A DNA stretch of 64,000 nucleotides, taken from the NCBI GenBank assembly GCA_900319385.1, contig ONOG01000001.1, positions 62,001 through 126,000 on the forward strand, read 5' to 3'. This DNA comes from an uncultured Prevotellaceae bacterium (GTDB taxonomy: Bacteria > Bacteroidota > Bacteroidia > Bacteroidales > Bacteroidaceae). Position numbers and translations under genes: made by a program. The notes under the pieces were generated by a model. That model was not told where the DNA came from. It ran no database searches and saw only the letters and a program-made list of their open reading frames with translations. Each line of letters begins with the position of its first letter. The stretch's first letter is position 1. Positions 1 through 9,322 of this stretch are shown here, one piece after another.

Positions 1-164
1 TCTCGACACAGGAAACCGTGGCTATCTATACGACCGACGGACGCCTGGTGAGCCGTGCCCGTCAGGCTGGAAAAGGCCGCAGTGTGGTCGATGCCTCGCA
101 GCTCGTAGCTGGCGTCTATGTCGTTCGCTACGGAAAGAAAAGTTTCAAGTTTGTGAAACGTTAA
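1..164 (+). CDS. C-terminal end of a T9SS-secreted protein (partial)
   Basis: An open frame enters from the left edge (first full codon at 3) and stops with TAA at 162-164, giving 53 residues. The tail reads as a type IX secretion system type A sorting domain: a short beta-rich stretch with 'IYTTDGRLV', then 'LVAGVYVVRY' and a basic end 'KSFKFVKR'. In this family the domain guides the cargo through the Por/T9SS translocon across the outer membrane and is cleaved there. The body of the protein is outside the window, so its activity is unknown. Confidence 0.8.
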   Translation, partial: STQETVAIYTTDGRLVSRARQAGKGRSVVDASQLVAGVYVVRYGKKSFKFVKR

Positions 165-198
165 TCCTGACACTACGAAAAACCATTTCCCCTACGAC

Positions 199-2211
199 AT
201 GAAGACGAAGAACACATGGCTGGCAGGAGCGCTGCTTCTGCTCTCAGCCCTCACGGCACATGCCCAGACCGATCGCACCATCTATTGCGTAGAAGGCGAA
301 GCCCACGAGTTTAACCAATCGGCCAAAGCCTTTACCCTCACCCCCGACGACTGCATGGAGTTCGGCACACGCCGACTCACCGTGCGCTACGCCGACGGCA
401 CGACCACGACCTGGCCCTACAGCCACATCGACTATCTCTCGTTCGAAAATCCCCTGCCCACGCTCTACCGGCCCTCGTACCTCAATACGAACGACTTCAC
501 CAAGCCCTCCAGCCGATTCTGCTGGGAACGCTCGATGGAGTCGGAACACTTCGTCGTGATGTGGGAAGCAGGCTTCGGCACCGACCCCACACAAGCTGCC
601 GACCGCTACCGCTTCGACCCCGCCGCCATGCTGGAACAGGCGGAGAACATCTACCGCGTGTACACCGAGCAGCTGGGCTTCCTCGCTCCTGGCAGCGTGA
701 AGGAAGCACAGCAATACAAAATCATGATGTTCGTCAGCTACAGCACCGAATGGGCTGCCTACGGCTCGGGTCAGGACGATAAGGTCGGCACGCTCGACGT
801 CAACCCCGACGCTGCCAACAGTCCATCGACCGTGGCACACGAAATCGGCCATACCTTCCAGTACATCATCGGCTGTGAACTGGGCAGCAGCTCGCACGGC
901 TGGCGCTACGGATTCGGCGACAACGGAAGCGGCGGCTGCGCCTGGTGGGAACAATGTGCGCAGTGGCAGGCCTACAAGGTCTATCCTGAGCAGAAATTCA
1001 CCGACAGCTGGGCGTACGGCGTCTATAGCGCCTCGCACCTGCATCCCCTGCACGAGGAACCGCGCTATTCCTGCTTCTTCATTCAGGACTGGTGGTGCCA
1101 GCTTCACGGTGAGGACTTCATCGGCCGCCTGTGGCAGGAGGCTCTCTATCCCGAGGACCCTATCGAGACGTATATGCGCATGAACGGGCAGACGCTCGAC
1201 GAGTTTACGACTGATATGTACGGCTATGCCACGCACGCCATTACCTGGGACATCGACGGCATTCGCGAACAAGGCAAGACGCACCAGAACGCCTTCAAGA
1301 CCACGATGCACCGCTGCGACGACGACCAGACGGTCTGGGAAGTCGATGCCAGCAACTGTCCGCAGAACTTCGGATTCAACATCATCGAGCTTAACTTGCC
1401 GGAGGCCGGCAGCACCGTCGTCGCCAACTTCAAGGGCGAAGCGGGTGCCGAGGGCTATCGCGCCATCAACGTCGATAAGGCAGGCTGGCGCTACGGATTC
1501 GTGGCACAGCTGGCCGACGGAAGCTGTGTCTATGGCGACATGGCAGCCGATGCCGAGGGCCGCAATTCCTTCACCATCCCCGCCGACGCCACACACCTCT
1601 GGTTTGTCGTCATGGGTGCTCCGACCGCGTACTGGCACCATCCCTGGGACGACAGCGACACGAACGACGAGCAATGGCCCTACCGCGTGCAGTTCGTCGG
1701 CACAGACCTGCTGGGCGAATACCTCTTCCCCGAGGACTACAAGCGCTACGACACCGATGTGACGATGAACGTCGTCGTACCTGCCGAAGGTACCTACATG
1801 GGCACGATGATGACCGACCCCATCTGCCGCGCACTCGGTATCGGAATGAGCGATCTCAAGGCTCTGAATGCCAACACGCAGACGGACGGCGACGTCCTGC
1901 GCATCTACGGCCTCGACAAGGACGGCTCGGCCAGCGACAAACGTCTCTCGCCTTATGCCTACTATTATGCCTACAACATGGAGGGTGCCATCACCACATC
2001 GAACGACGAATTTGCGTACTACATCATGTGGTCGCCCGCGTACAACCAGACACTCTACGTCATCCTGAAGGAGGGACTGGAGCTGACTCCCGACCAGGTG
2101 CTCACCGGCGGCTTCGTCGTCAAGTACACCCACACCGACGGCAATACCTACACGGCCAACGTCCATCTCAACATCACGAAGGAGCAGAAGGAGCCTGAGG
2201 CTTTGCAATAA
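199..2211 (+). CDS. Secreted HEXXH metallopeptidase-like protein (DUF6055/DUF4859-like)
   Basis: 670 residues. A Sec signal peptide covers about residues 1-22 (cleavage after 'AHA'). A globular region follows with the zinc-binding motif HEIGH at 214-218 inside 'TVAHEIGHTFQ', as in gluzincin-type peptidases and DUF6055-like proteins. The last 150 residues or so ('DVTMNVVVPAEGTYMG...') resemble DUF4859, a beta-rich module common in Bacteroidota surface proteins. I see no sorting tail of its own, so it may be periplasmic. It starts 34 nt after the preceding stop and may be co-transcribed. Family names are from memory of motif and layout; peptidase activity is inferred from the HEXXH motif alone. 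Confidence 0.65.
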   Translation: MKTKNTWLAGALLLLSALTAHAQTDRTIYCVEGEAHEFNQSAKAFTLTPDDCMEFGTRRLTVRYADGTTTTWPYSHIDYLSFENPLPTLYRPSYLNTNDFTKPSSRFCWERSMESEHFVVMWEAGFGTDPTQAADRYRFDPAAMLEQAENIYRVYTEQLGFLAPGSVKEAQQYKIMMFVSYSTEWAAYGSGQDDKVGTLDVNPDAANSPSTVAHEIGHTFQYIIGCELGSSSHGWRYGFGDNGSGGCAWWEQCAQWQAYKVYPEQKFTDSWAYGVYSASHLHPLHEEPRYSCFFIQDWWCQLHGEDFIGRLWQEALYPEDPIETYMRMNGQTLDEFTTDMYGYATHAITWDIDGIREQGKTHQNAFKTTMHRCDDDQTVWEVDASNCPQNFGFNIIELNLPEAGSTVVANFKGEAGAEGYRAINVDKAGWRYGFVAQLADGSCVYGDMAADAEGRNSFTIPADATHLWFVVMGAPTAYWHHPWDDSDTNDEQWPYRVQFVGTDLLGEYLFPEDYKRYDTDVTMNVVVPAEGTYMGTMMTDPICRALGIGMSDLKALNANTQTDGDVLRIYGLDKDGSASDKRLSPYAYYYAYNMEGAITTSNDEFAYYIMWSPAYNQTLYVILKEGLELTPDQVLTGGFVVKYTHTDGNTYTANVHLNITKEQKEPEALQ

Positions 2212-2256
2212 GGGACTGCACCTGTTGTCATAAGGAGCCTTCGCTTCTATCATACG

Positions 2257-2294
2257 AAAAACGCCGGAGCAACGATATGTGCTCCGGCGTTTTA
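2257..2294. terminator. Bidirectional intrinsic terminator
   Basis: Perfect inverted repeat: AAAAACGCCGGAGCA (2257-2271) pairs with 2280-2293 across an 8-nt loop, with A and T runs on either side, so it can act on both strands. It lies between the convergent metallopeptidase-like gene and the OmpH-like gene. Confidence 0.85.
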
Positions 2295-2322
2295 TCTTGG
2301 GCTGTATGCAGAATGTCGCTGC

Positions 2323-2820
2323 TTACTTCACGCCCAGCTTAGCCTTGACCTGCGCGGTGACATCGGTCGAGAGGGTGGTCGAGATGTAGGGAATGCCGCT
2401 GGTGGTGTCCATGACGTAGATGTAGCCACCGGCATCGCCCACTTCCTTGATGGCCTTGCCGACCTTCTCACTGATGGCTGCGAGCTTGGTCTGCTGGAGC
2501 TTCTGCAGATCCTGCTGCGAGGTCTGATAGTACTGCTCGAGGCGGTTGTTCAGCTCTTCAAGTTCCTGCTGGCGACGCTGCTTGATGGCATCAACCATCG
2601 TGGCTTCGTTCTTCTGGTAGTCTTCCATCTTGGTCTTCAGTTCGTCCTGCATGCGCTTCAGTTCGTCCTCATACAGCTTGGCCTGGGCCTGAATCTCGGT
2701 CTGGGCTGTGGTATATTCGGGCATGGCCTGAATGATTTCAGCTGAGTTGATGTGCGCAAACTTCTGCGCGAAGACGCTCATGGGAAGTGCCACGAGCAGA
2801 GTCAGAATGGTTTTCTTCAT
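2323..2820 (-). CDS. OmpH/Skp-family periplasmic chaperone (second copy)
   Basis: 165 residues: signal peptide 1-18 (ends 'SVFAQ'), then 'KFAHINSAEIIQAMPEY', the usual start of Bacteroidota OmpH proteins, then a long charged alpha-helical coiled coil at about 40-120 (the Skp tentacles). Skp-type chaperones are trimers that hold unfolded outer-membrane proteins in the periplasm for BamA. It is the last gene of the minus-strand envelope block (uppS, bamA, ompH, ompH), 69 nt after the first OmpH copy, and ends at a strong terminator. The spacer contains A/T-only tandem repeats. Confidence 0.9.
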   Translation of the reverse strand: MKKTILTLLVALPMSVFAQKFAHINSAEIIQAMPEYTTAQTEIQAQAKLYEDELKRMQDELKTKMEDYQKNEATMVDAIKQRRQQELEELNNRLEQYYQTSQQDLQKLQQTKLAAISEKVGKAIKEVGDAGGYIYVMDTTSGIPYISTTLSTDVTAQVKAKLGVK

Positions 2821-2889
2821 TTGATTTTAGTTTTTAAGTTTTTTAGTTATTAAGTTTTTTAGTTTTTAGTGTTGAGCGCGGCAGAGGAT

Positions 2890-3402
2890 TTAGTGCGCGT
2901 AGCCGAGTTTCTGGAGCACCTCGTCGCTGATGTCGATCTTGGGCGAGGCGTAGATGATGCTGCCGCCCGAGGCACGGTCGAGCACGAGCTGGTAGCCACG
3001 CTGGTCGCAGATGTCCTTGACGGCGTTGTAGATTTCGTCCTGGATGGGGGCCATGAGGCTCTGGCGCTTCTTGAAGAGTTCGCCCTCCGAACCGAAGTAT
3101 TTCTTCTTCAGGTCGCTGGCCTGCTTTTCCTTAGCCATGATTGATTCCTCGGTTTTTGTCTTCTGTGCGTCGCTGAGGAAGACAGCTTCGGACTGGTACT
3201 TCTTATATTCAGCTTCGACATCCTTGAGGACAGCCTCGATTTCGCCTTCCCACTTCTTGGAGATTTGGTTCAGCTGTTCGTTGGCACGTTCGTAGGCGGG
3301 TACGTTTTTGAGTATGTATTCCATATCGACCAACGCGAATTTCTGTGCTTGTACACAGAGTGCACTGAGCAGGCAGAGTGCACTGAGCAGGATCTTTTTC
3401 AT
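2890..3402 (-). CDS. OmpH/Skp-family periplasmic chaperone (first copy)
   Basis: 170 residues with signal peptide 1-19 ('LCVQAQ'), the family start 'KFALVDMEYILKNVPAYE', and a Lys/Glu-rich coiled coil at about 40-115. The role is as for the paralogue downstream: holding outer-membrane proteins for the Bam machine. The two copies are clearly diverged, so this is an old duplication. A TAnnTTTG box at 3448-3455 suggests the pair has its own promoter besides read-through from bamA. Confidence 0.9.
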   Translation of the reverse strand: MKKILLSALCLLSALCVQAQKFALVDMEYILKNVPAYERANEQLNQISKKWEGEIEAVLKDVEAEYKKYQSEAVFLSDAQKTKTEESIMAKEKQASDLKKKYFGSEGELFKKRQSLMAPIQDEIYNAVKDICDQRGYQLVLDRASGGSIIYASPKIDISDEVLQKLGYAH

Positions 3403-3447
3403 GATTTTTTAGTTTTTAGATTTTACGTTTTTTTAGTTGAAGGTGCG

Positions 3448-3455
3448 CAAAGGTA
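3448..3455 (-). promoter_or_regulatory. Bacteroidota -7 promoter box before the ompH pair
   Basis: Read on the minus strand the sequence is TACCTTTG, matching TAnnTTTG of the Bacteroidota primary sigma factor, about 46 nt before the first OmpH start. No clear -33 TTTG is visible. Confidence 0.55.
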
Positions 3456-3519
3456 GGGTGTTTTTCCCATACCCGCGGGTTGTGAATCCCTATTTTGCGA
3501 GGTGATTTTCCCTATATCA

Positions 3520-6153
3520 TCAGAATTCTTGTCCGAGGATGAAGTGGAACTGGCTGCCGCCGTAGGCATTGGTGCCGAACACTTTGTCGAAGCCGTAAGC
3601 CCAGTCGATACCCATCAGGCCGACCATCGGCAGCATGAGTCGAACGCCGAAACCGGCCGAGCGCTTCATGTCGAAGGGATTGAAACGCTTGACATCGTGC
3701 CAGGCATTACCGCCCTCGAGGAACGCGATGCCGAAGATGTTGGTCGAGCCTTGCAGCAGGAAAGGATAGCGGAGCTCGAGCGTCATGCGGCTGTAGGCGA
3801 AGCCTTCCTGGCCGTAGGGCGTGAGCGAACCGTTGTCGTAGCCGCGCAGGCCAATCGTTTCGCTGTAGTAGCTGGAGGTGTAGCCCGACATGCCGTCGCC
3901 ACCCATGTAGAATGTCTCGAAGGGTGAACGCTTGTGTGTATTGTAGTGCCCCAGGAAGCCCATGTCGAAGCGGGCCATCAGGACGAAACACTTTTGGGCG
4001 CTGCCCAGCGGGATGTAGTACCGACTGTTGAACTTCCACTTGTGGTATTCGATCCAGCGGTATATCTTCTGCAGGTTGGCCATGCGGTCAGCATCGGCAG
4101 TCGAAGTGTGGGCGCTGAGTGTTTTGTAGTCCAGGCCGTCGAAGAGCGAGTAGGGCGGGGTGGCACTGACACTGAGCGAGAGCTGCGAACCGGAGCGCGG
4201 GAAGACGGGGTTGTCGATTGAGCTTCGCGAGAGCTGCAGCGTGAGGTTGATGTTGTTGCAGTTACCATCGGTGATGAGGAAGTATTCCCAATCCTTCAGC
4301 ATATAGCGCGAGAAGGCCAGCGTGGCGGAGAGTGAGAAGCGGTTGTCCGGCCAGCGCAGACGCTTACCCCATCCGATGGACAGGCCGAACATTTGCATGT
4401 ATTTGTCGGGGTCGTAGTATGACCCGTAGTTATTGTAGTAAGAGTTGTTGTAGTTGCCGTAGCCGTAGAGCATCGAGTAGTACGAGTTCATGTACGACGA
4501 GTTGTAATAGTTGGAGTTGACGTCGGTGTAGCGTGAGAAGTAGGCCGAGACGGAGAATGAGTTCGGGCGTTTGCCGCCGAACCATGGGTCGAAGAACGAC
4601 ACGCTGTAGGATTGGTAGTACGAGCCGTTGGTCGAGGCGCTGAGCTCGAGTTGCTGGCCGTCGCCCTGTGGCAGGATGCCGCGTCGGTTGGCGTTTTTGC
4701 TGAACAGGTTGCGCATCGAGAAGTTGGTAAACTTGATGCCGGCTTTGAGGATGACGCCCGTGTAGCCCCAGCCGAGCGAAAGTTCAACCTGGTCGCTTGC
4801 CTTCGGGGTGAGGCCCAGGTTCAGGTCAACCATACCTGTGCTCCGGTTGGGTTCGGGCGTGAAGTTCATCTTCTCCGGGTCGAAGTGTCCCATCTGCGCC
4901 AGTTCCTGATACGAACGCTTGAAGGCGTCCATCGAAAAGAGATCGCCAGGCTTGAGGTAGAGCTCACGGCGCACGACGTCTTCGTACACTCGCGTGTTGC
5001 CGTAGATTTTGATTTGGTTGATGCTGGCCTGTATGCCTTCGATGATTCGGATTTGCAGGTCGATGGAGTCGCCTTCCTCGCCCACTTCGACGGGGGTGAC
5101 GCGGTTGAAGACGTAGCCGTCGTTGTAGTAATAGTTCGACACAGCATCCTCGTCGGCCGTGAGTCGGTCGTTGATGTGCTTCATGTTATACACGTCGCCC
5201 TTCTCCATGCGGAGCACTCGGTTGAGGGCGTCGGTCGAATAGACGGTGTTGCCCACCCACGAGATGTCGCGCACGTAGTATTTCTGTCCTTCGTCGATGT
5301 TGATATAGACGTTGACACGGTTGTTGCCGAGGTCCACCACGCTGTCGCTCACGATTTGGGCGTCGCGGTAGCCCATCTCGTTATACTTGTCGATGATGTT
5401 GTTCTTGTCCTCGTTGTATTTTTCGGTGATGAATTTCTTGGAGCGGAGTATGTTGGTGAATTTATTCTCGTGTGTTTTCTTCAGCAGGCCGCCGCCGAGC
5501 ATTCCGCCGAGAATCTTGCGGCGCTTGAGGTGCTCGTTACCAGTGATGTAGATGTGCTCCACCTTCACTTTTTCCTTCTTGTCGATGTTCACATCTACGA
5601 TGACGTGGTCCTTTTTGCTGATGTCGTCGTGCTGTACGATGTTGACTTCGGCGTTCTTGAAGCCTTTTCCGTCGAAGTAGTTCTTGATGACGATCTTGGC
5701 GCGGTCCACCATGTTGGGCGTGATTTGGTTACCGCTGACGATACCGATTTTCTGTGCGAGGTCGTCGTGTTCGCTTTTCCTGACGCCGTTGATGTTGACG
5801 CGGGAGACGCGTGGCCGTGTGGCGAGGACGATTTTGAGGTATATGCTGTCGTTCTGTATGCGTTCGGCTTCGATGCGTGCGTTGGAGAAGAGTCCGTGCT
5901 TCCAGTAGCGCTTCACGGCGGCGGTGATGTCGTCGCCTGGCACGGTGACGGTCTCTCCGACGGTCAGTCCGGAGATGCCGATGAGCAGGTAGTCTTCGTA
6001 GTTGTCAACGCCTTCGACGCTGATGCCGCCGATCGTCAGCTGGCGTGGCTGTCCATAGACGATGTTTGGCTTTTCGGTATCTTGCTGTGCACGGGCCGTG
6101 GGAATGAGCAGCAGTGCTGCCGCGGCGAGGCACAGGAGTTTCTTTATCTTCAT
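3520..6153 (-). CDS. bamA: Outer membrane assembly factor BamA
   Basis: 877 residues from the ATG at 6153; an in-frame extension into uppS exists but lacks a signal peptide and is rejected, whereas 'MKIKKLLCLAAAALLLIP' is a proper Sec signal. The first half holds repeated POTRA domains (for example 'VSRVNINGVRKSEHDDLA' and 'VKVEHIYITGNEHL'), and the second half is a 16-strand Omp85 barrel ending in a C-terminal Phe. BamA inserts beta-barrel proteins into the outer membrane. Position after uppS and before two OmpH chaperones fits that role. Odd: residues about 548-587 are a Tyr/Asn/Ser-rich stretch, probably an extracellular loop. Confidence 0.95.
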   Translation of the reverse strand: MKIKKLLCLAAAALLLIPTARAQQDTEKPNIVYGQPRQLTIGGISVEGVDNYEDYLLIGISGLTVGETVTVPGDDITAAVKRYWKHGLFSNARIEAERIQNDSIYLKIVLATRPRVSRVNINGVRKSEHDDLAQKIGIVSGNQITPNMVDRAKIVIKNYFDGKGFKNAEVNIVQHDDISKKDHVIVDVNIDKKEKVKVEHIYITGNEHLKRRKILGGMLGGGLLKKTHENKFTNILRSKKFITEKYNEDKNNIIDKYNEMGYRDAQIVSDSVVDLGNNRVNVYINIDEGQKYYVRDISWVGNTVYSTDALNRVLRMEKGDVYNMKHINDRLTADEDAVSNYYYNDGYVFNRVTPVEVGEEGDSIDLQIRIIEGIQASINQIKIYGNTRVYEDVVRRELYLKPGDLFSMDAFKRSYQELAQMGHFDPEKMNFTPEPNRSTGMVDLNLGLTPKASDQVELSLGWGYTGVILKAGIKFTNFSMRNLFSKNANRRGILPQGDGQQLELSASTNGSYYQSYSVSFFDPWFGGKRPNSFSVSAYFSRYTDVNSNYYNSSYMNSYYSMLYGYGNYNNSYYNNYGSYYDPDKYMQMFGLSIGWGKRLRWPDNRFSLSATLAFSRYMLKDWEYFLITDGNCNNINLTLQLSRSSIDNPVFPRSGSQLSLSVSATPPYSLFDGLDYKTLSAHTSTADADRMANLQKIYRWIEYHKWKFNSRYYIPLGSAQKCFVLMARFDMGFLGHYNTHKRSPFETFYMGGDGMSGYTSSYYSETIGLRGYDNGSLTPYGQEGFAYSRMTLELRYPFLLQGSTNIFGIAFLEGGNAWHDVKRFNPFDMKRSAGFGVRLMLPMVGLMGIDWAYGFDKVFGTNAYGGSQFHFILGQEF

Positions 6154-6179
6154 GTTGGTGAGTTTCTGTTTTCTGTTTT

Positions 6180-6923
6180 CTACTTCTGTTCCTCTTCCAC
6201 TTGTTCGCCGGTCTTGCCGAAGCGTCGCTGCCGATGCTGGTATTCGCAGATGGCGTGACAGAGTTCTTCTTCGTCGAAGTCTGGCCAGTAGGTTTTGGTG
6301 AAGTAGAATTCGCTGTAGGCACATTGCCAGAGCAGAAAGTTGCTGATGCGCTCCTCGCCGCCCGTCCGTATCATGAGTTCGGGGTCGGGTATGCCGGCTG
6401 TGTCGAGGTGCTGGGCGATGGTTTGCTCGGTGATGTCGTCGGGGTTGAGCCGTCCTTCTTTCACCAGTCGGGCAATGTCTTGTGTGGCCTTGGTGAGTTC
6501 CCACTTGGAGGAGTAGCTGAGCGCCATGACCATGCAGGTCTTCTTGTTGTTCTTTGTCTTCTCCTCGATGTCGAGGATGGCCTGTTGGATTTCGGGTGCG
6601 AGCCGGCTGCGGTCGCCGATGACGCGCAGTCGTGCCTCGTAGTCCATGAAGAGCTTTTCGACCAGGTTGTCCATCAGCAGCGACATGAGCGCCTTAATCT
6701 CGGCAGCGGGTCGGTTCCAGTTTTCGGTCGAGAAGGTATATAGGGTCACATAGTCGATGCCCAGTCGGCCGGCGGCTTTGAGGATTTCGTGTGCGGTCTG
6801 TGCGCCTGCCTGGTGTCCGTAGGTGCGTTCGCGCCCTTGTGCTTTGGCCCATCGTCCGTTGCCGTCCATGATGATGGCGATGTGACGCGGTATGCGTGTT
6901 CTGTCAACTTGTTCTATATACAT
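6180..6923 (-). CDS. uppS: Undecaprenyl diphosphate synthase (cis-prenyltransferase)
   Basis: 247 residues. '[14 protein letters not shown]' with catalytic Asp20 is the hallmark of cis-isoprenyl diphosphate synthases; 'YTFSTENW' and the C-terminal '[22 protein letters not shown]' are also family motifs. It condenses isopentenyl diphosphate onto farnesyl diphosphate to make C55 undecaprenyl diphosphate, the lipid carrier for peptidoglycan and surface glycans. It starts 4 nt after the DUF6089-like gene and ends 26 nt before bamA, so the three are very probably one transcript. Confidence 0.97.
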   Translation of the reverse strand: MYIEQVDRTRIPRHIAIIMDGNGRWAKAQGRERTYGHQAGAQTAHEILKAAGRLGIDYVTLYTFSTENWNRPAAEIKALMSLLMDNLVEKLFMDYEARLRVIGDRSRLAPEIQQAILDIEEKTKNNKKTCMVMALSYSSKWELTKATQDIARLVKEGRLNPDDITEQTIAQHLDTAGIPDPELMIRTGGEERISNFLLWQCAYSEFYFTKTYWPDFDEEELCHAICEYQHRQRRFGKTGEQVEEEQK

Positions 6924-6927
6924 GGGG

Positions 6928-7608
6928 TTACTCGTTGTTGCATTTACGGTATTTGGGACAGAGGTCGTAGCTGATGTAGAGCATGAGCATCGAGTAGCTG
7001 TCCTTGTTCTTCATGCCAGTGCTGACAATGCGGTAGGGGTCTTCGATTTTATCGAGTTTGTCGCTGGTTGTGAAACGGATGGCCCAGTCGATGCCGGCGT
7101 TCCAGCGCGGTGCAAACTTATATTTCAGTCCGATGCCGATCGGCAGGTTCAGGGCGACGTCGCCGCCACAGATGGTGGTGCCGAGGCCGATCTGAATATA
7201 GGGAGTGAGGCGTCGGCTGCCCTTGTAGCCTGCACCCGAACCGTAGCCCCAGAACGACAGCTCATACTGGCAGCCCACATCGACGAGCGAGTTGCTGAAT
7301 TTCCACTGCTGCTCGGGGTTGGCCGGAAAGCGGTTGTCGATGGTCATCGCATCGCCCGACACCTTGCCGAAGGCGAGGTCCAGCTTCAGCGACATTCGGG
7401 GGTTGAGGTTGTAGCGTCCGAAGAGTGCTCCGCCGGCGTTGATGTTCTTCAGCGGGTTCGCATAGTTGGCATCGCCGAAGTAGGTCATCGCTCCGGCCAT
7501 GGCACCGAGTTCGAGCGCATACTCCAGTTCCTGGGCATGCACGGTGCTCATTGGCAGCAGGGCCATCAGTCCTGCCAGCGCTGCGGTCTTCAGTCTTCGG
7601 ATCATCAC
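6928..7608 (-). CDS. Outer membrane beta-barrel protein (DUF6089-like)
   Basis: 226 residues with signal peptide 1-25 ('STVHAQ'). The mature part alternates Gly/aromatic strands, for example '[20 protein letters not shown]' and '[14 protein letters not shown]', typical of small porin-like barrels. In Bacteroidales a protein of this type (DUF6089, from memory) commonly precedes uppS and bamA, as here. The function is unknown; context suggests envelope biogenesis. Confidence 0.75.
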   Translation of the reverse strand: MMIRRLKTAALAGLMALLPMSTVHAQELEYALELGAMAGAMTYFGDANYANPLKNINAGGALFGRYNLNPRMSLKLDLAFGKVSGDAMTIDNRFPANPEQQWKFSNSLVDVGCQYELSFWGYGSGAGYKGSRRLTPYIQIGLGTTICGGDVALNLPIGIGLKYKFAPRWNAGIDWAIRFTTSDKLDKIEDPYRIVSTGMKNKDSYSMLMLYISYDLCPKYRKCNNE

Positions 7609-7621
7609 GGCTATGATTCTT

Positions 7622-7725
7622 TAATTTTCACTCTTCACTTTTTCGCCCTTCGCTTTTCACTCTTCACTTTTCACTTTTCACTTTTTTCGCCCTTCGCTTT
7701 TCACTCTTCACTTTTCACTTTTCAC
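7622..7725. repeat. Heptanucleotide tandem repeat (TTCACTT family)
   Basis: The spacer is built almost entirely of 7-bp units TTCACTT/TTCACTC/TTCGCTT, interrupted by two TTTCGCCC variants. A longer block of about 45 bp is itself duplicated. It reaches the stop codon of the lipoprotein gene. Confidence 0.85.
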
Positions 7726-9108
7726 TTAAAAGTCCGTCTTTCCGACCATGCCTTCCCACACCTTGCCGCCACTCTGGACGATCCACAGGTGATTGTCGAT
7801 GGCGACGCCGCTGGCTGGCAGTTCGGGATGCGCGTGCAGGTCGGCCGGCAGCATGACGTTCGCGCTGTAGGGATACCACGACAGTCCGTTGTCGGTCGAG
7901 GCATAGAGGTAGCGATAGGCTTCCGACGTGTCGCCCGTCGAGGGGTCTGCACCGCCGAAAGCAAGGAGCTTGTCGCCCAGGCGCACCAACGAGAGGTTCT
8001 GCATGGCAGGCAGTCCGTAGGCGTTGTCGCTGGCGACGGGGATGTAGTTCCACTGCTGATTGCTCTCGGCATTAGCCGCCGAAACCTTGTACCACACGGC
8101 GGCATAGTCGCCCACGGGGTCCGTCAGTCCGAGCATGAGCACGTTCTCCAGCTCGGCATTGGTCTTGGTGTCGAAAGCGATGCTGGCCACGGGGCTGACA
8201 GGCAGTTGGTCGAGGTTCGTCGTCCCGTTCGCGGTCCACGTCTCGAGGTCGGACGTCATGACGATGGCCGAACCGTCGTAGCCGTAGAGGTAAACGTCGT
8301 CGGCACAGAGCAGGCGCTGCAGTTTCTGGTCCGACGCCTTGGTCCATGCCACACCCTCGACGGCCGGCAGCGAGCGGTAGAGAGTGCCGTCGGTTGACAG
8401 GGCATAGAAGACACCCTTGAACACCACCACCGAACGGTAGTCCAGCGTGCCGTCGGAGCATCCGGTCAGCACCTGGGGCGTCGTCCACGGCTTGTCGGCA
8501 TCGGTGTCGAGCGAGGTGACGGTGGGCGTCCCGCCGTTCTCGGCAAACACATAGATGGTCGAGCCGACGGCCAGCGTGCGGTGCGGTCCGTCGAGCTTCA
8601 GTCCGAGCGACGAGCGGTCGGCCAGGTAGAGCGAATCCTTGTTCAGCTTCGCCTGGTTGAACTTCACGGTGTAGGTCTTCGAGTTTGCGCCGTCGGTCGA
8701 TACGACGAGAAACTCAACATCCTTCGTGTAGTCCACCGAGTCCGTGCCCGAGACAAAGTTGTAGTAGTCGTCCCAGCCGCGCTGTTTGCAGAAGATGTAA
8801 CCGTTGTAGGTCACCGTCGTGACCACGCGGCTGATGTCGGCCCAGCTGATAATGGAGTCCACCGATTCGATGGTTCCCTTCACCTGGTCGATGTTGAAGT
8901 AGATGCTTTTGCCGTCGATCACACGCGTGTAGGTGCTGTCGTTCAGTCCGTCCTTCGTCGTCGTGTGGAACGTCGTAGTGATGGTTCCGACCGAGAACGA
9001 CGTGATGGCACACTGCGGATAGGTCACTTTGTCTTCCGTCTTCAGGCACGACGCCATCATCAGCACCGTAGCGGTCAACAGGCATATCTTTCCAAGAAGA
9101 GTTTTCAT
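7726..9108 (-). CDS. Putative surface/periplasmic lipoprotein (DUF6242-like, propeller-like)
   Basis: 460 residues. A lipoprotein signal peptide ends in the lipobox 'MMASC' (Cys21). The first domain contains 'CAITSFSVGTI' and a repeat-like 'YTVKFNQAKLN', as in Bacteroidota cadherin-like lipoprotein N-termini. The C-terminal half has recurring 'W...LP...' and 'GDKLLAFGGADPS' blades typical of Kelch/BNR-like propellers. I recall this layout as DUF6242. No enzymatic motif is visible. It precedes the envelope block but is separated from it by the heptamer repeat. Confidence 0.7.
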   Translation of the reverse strand: MKTLLGKICLLTATVLMMASCLKTEDKVTYPQCAITSFSVGTITTTFHTTTKDGLNDSTYTRVIDGKSIYFNIDQVKGTIESVDSIISWADISRVVTTVTYNGYIFCKQRGWDDYYNFVSGTDSVDYTKDVEFLVVSTDGANSKTYTVKFNQAKLNKDSLYLADRSSLGLKLDGPHRTLAVGSTIYVFAENGGTPTVTSLDTDADKPWTTPQVLTGCSDGTLDYRSVVVFKGVFYALSTDGTLYRSLPAVEGVAWTKASDQKLQRLLCADDVYLYGYDGSAIVMTSDLETWTANGTTNLDQLPVSPVASIAFDTKTNAELENVLMLGLTDPVGDYAAVWYKVSAANAESNQQWNYIPVASDNAYGLPAMQNLSLVRLGDKLLAFGGADPSTGDTSEAYRYLYASTDNGLSWYPYSANVMLPADLHAHPELPASGVAIDNHLWIVQSGGKVWEGMVGKTDF

Positions 9109-9174
9109 TCCGTATCTTCAGTTTTTTCAGTCCAAAAAGCCAGTCGTTGGCATTGGCACACAATTTTACGAGTG

Positions 9175-9182
9175 CAAAAATA
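9175..9182 (-). promoter_or_regulatory. -7 promoter box before the lipoprotein gene
   Basis: The minus-strand sequence is TATTTTTG (TAnnTTTG), 67 nt before the start codon at 9108. No convincing -33 box. Confidence 0.5.
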
Positions 9183-9322
9183 CAAACAAATTTCCTCCTA
9201 CGAAAATACGAAACTCACTTTTAACTCATTTTATACCTATTTTAGGCACTTTTAAGCAGTTTTCACGTTTTTTAGGTCATTTTGAGAGCAATTTTCCGAC
9301 GAAACATACGCTGTTGGTAGCC
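9183..9322. other. AT-rich intergenic stretch, nothing recognised
   Basis: AT-rich sequence between the lipoprotein promoter and the first 22-bp array. It has several 'TTTTA' runs but no ORF, hairpin or repeat I can support. Confidence 0.5.

Noticed and set aside
244..2253. Minus-strand frame opposite the HEXXH protein gene
   Set aside because: Same antisense effect; no signal peptide or motif, and the plus strand has both.
4612..6258. Plus-strand frame of about 550 codons opposite bamA
   Set aside because: Shadow of bamA: composition dominated by Val/Asp/His, typical of the antisense of biased codons, and no motif.
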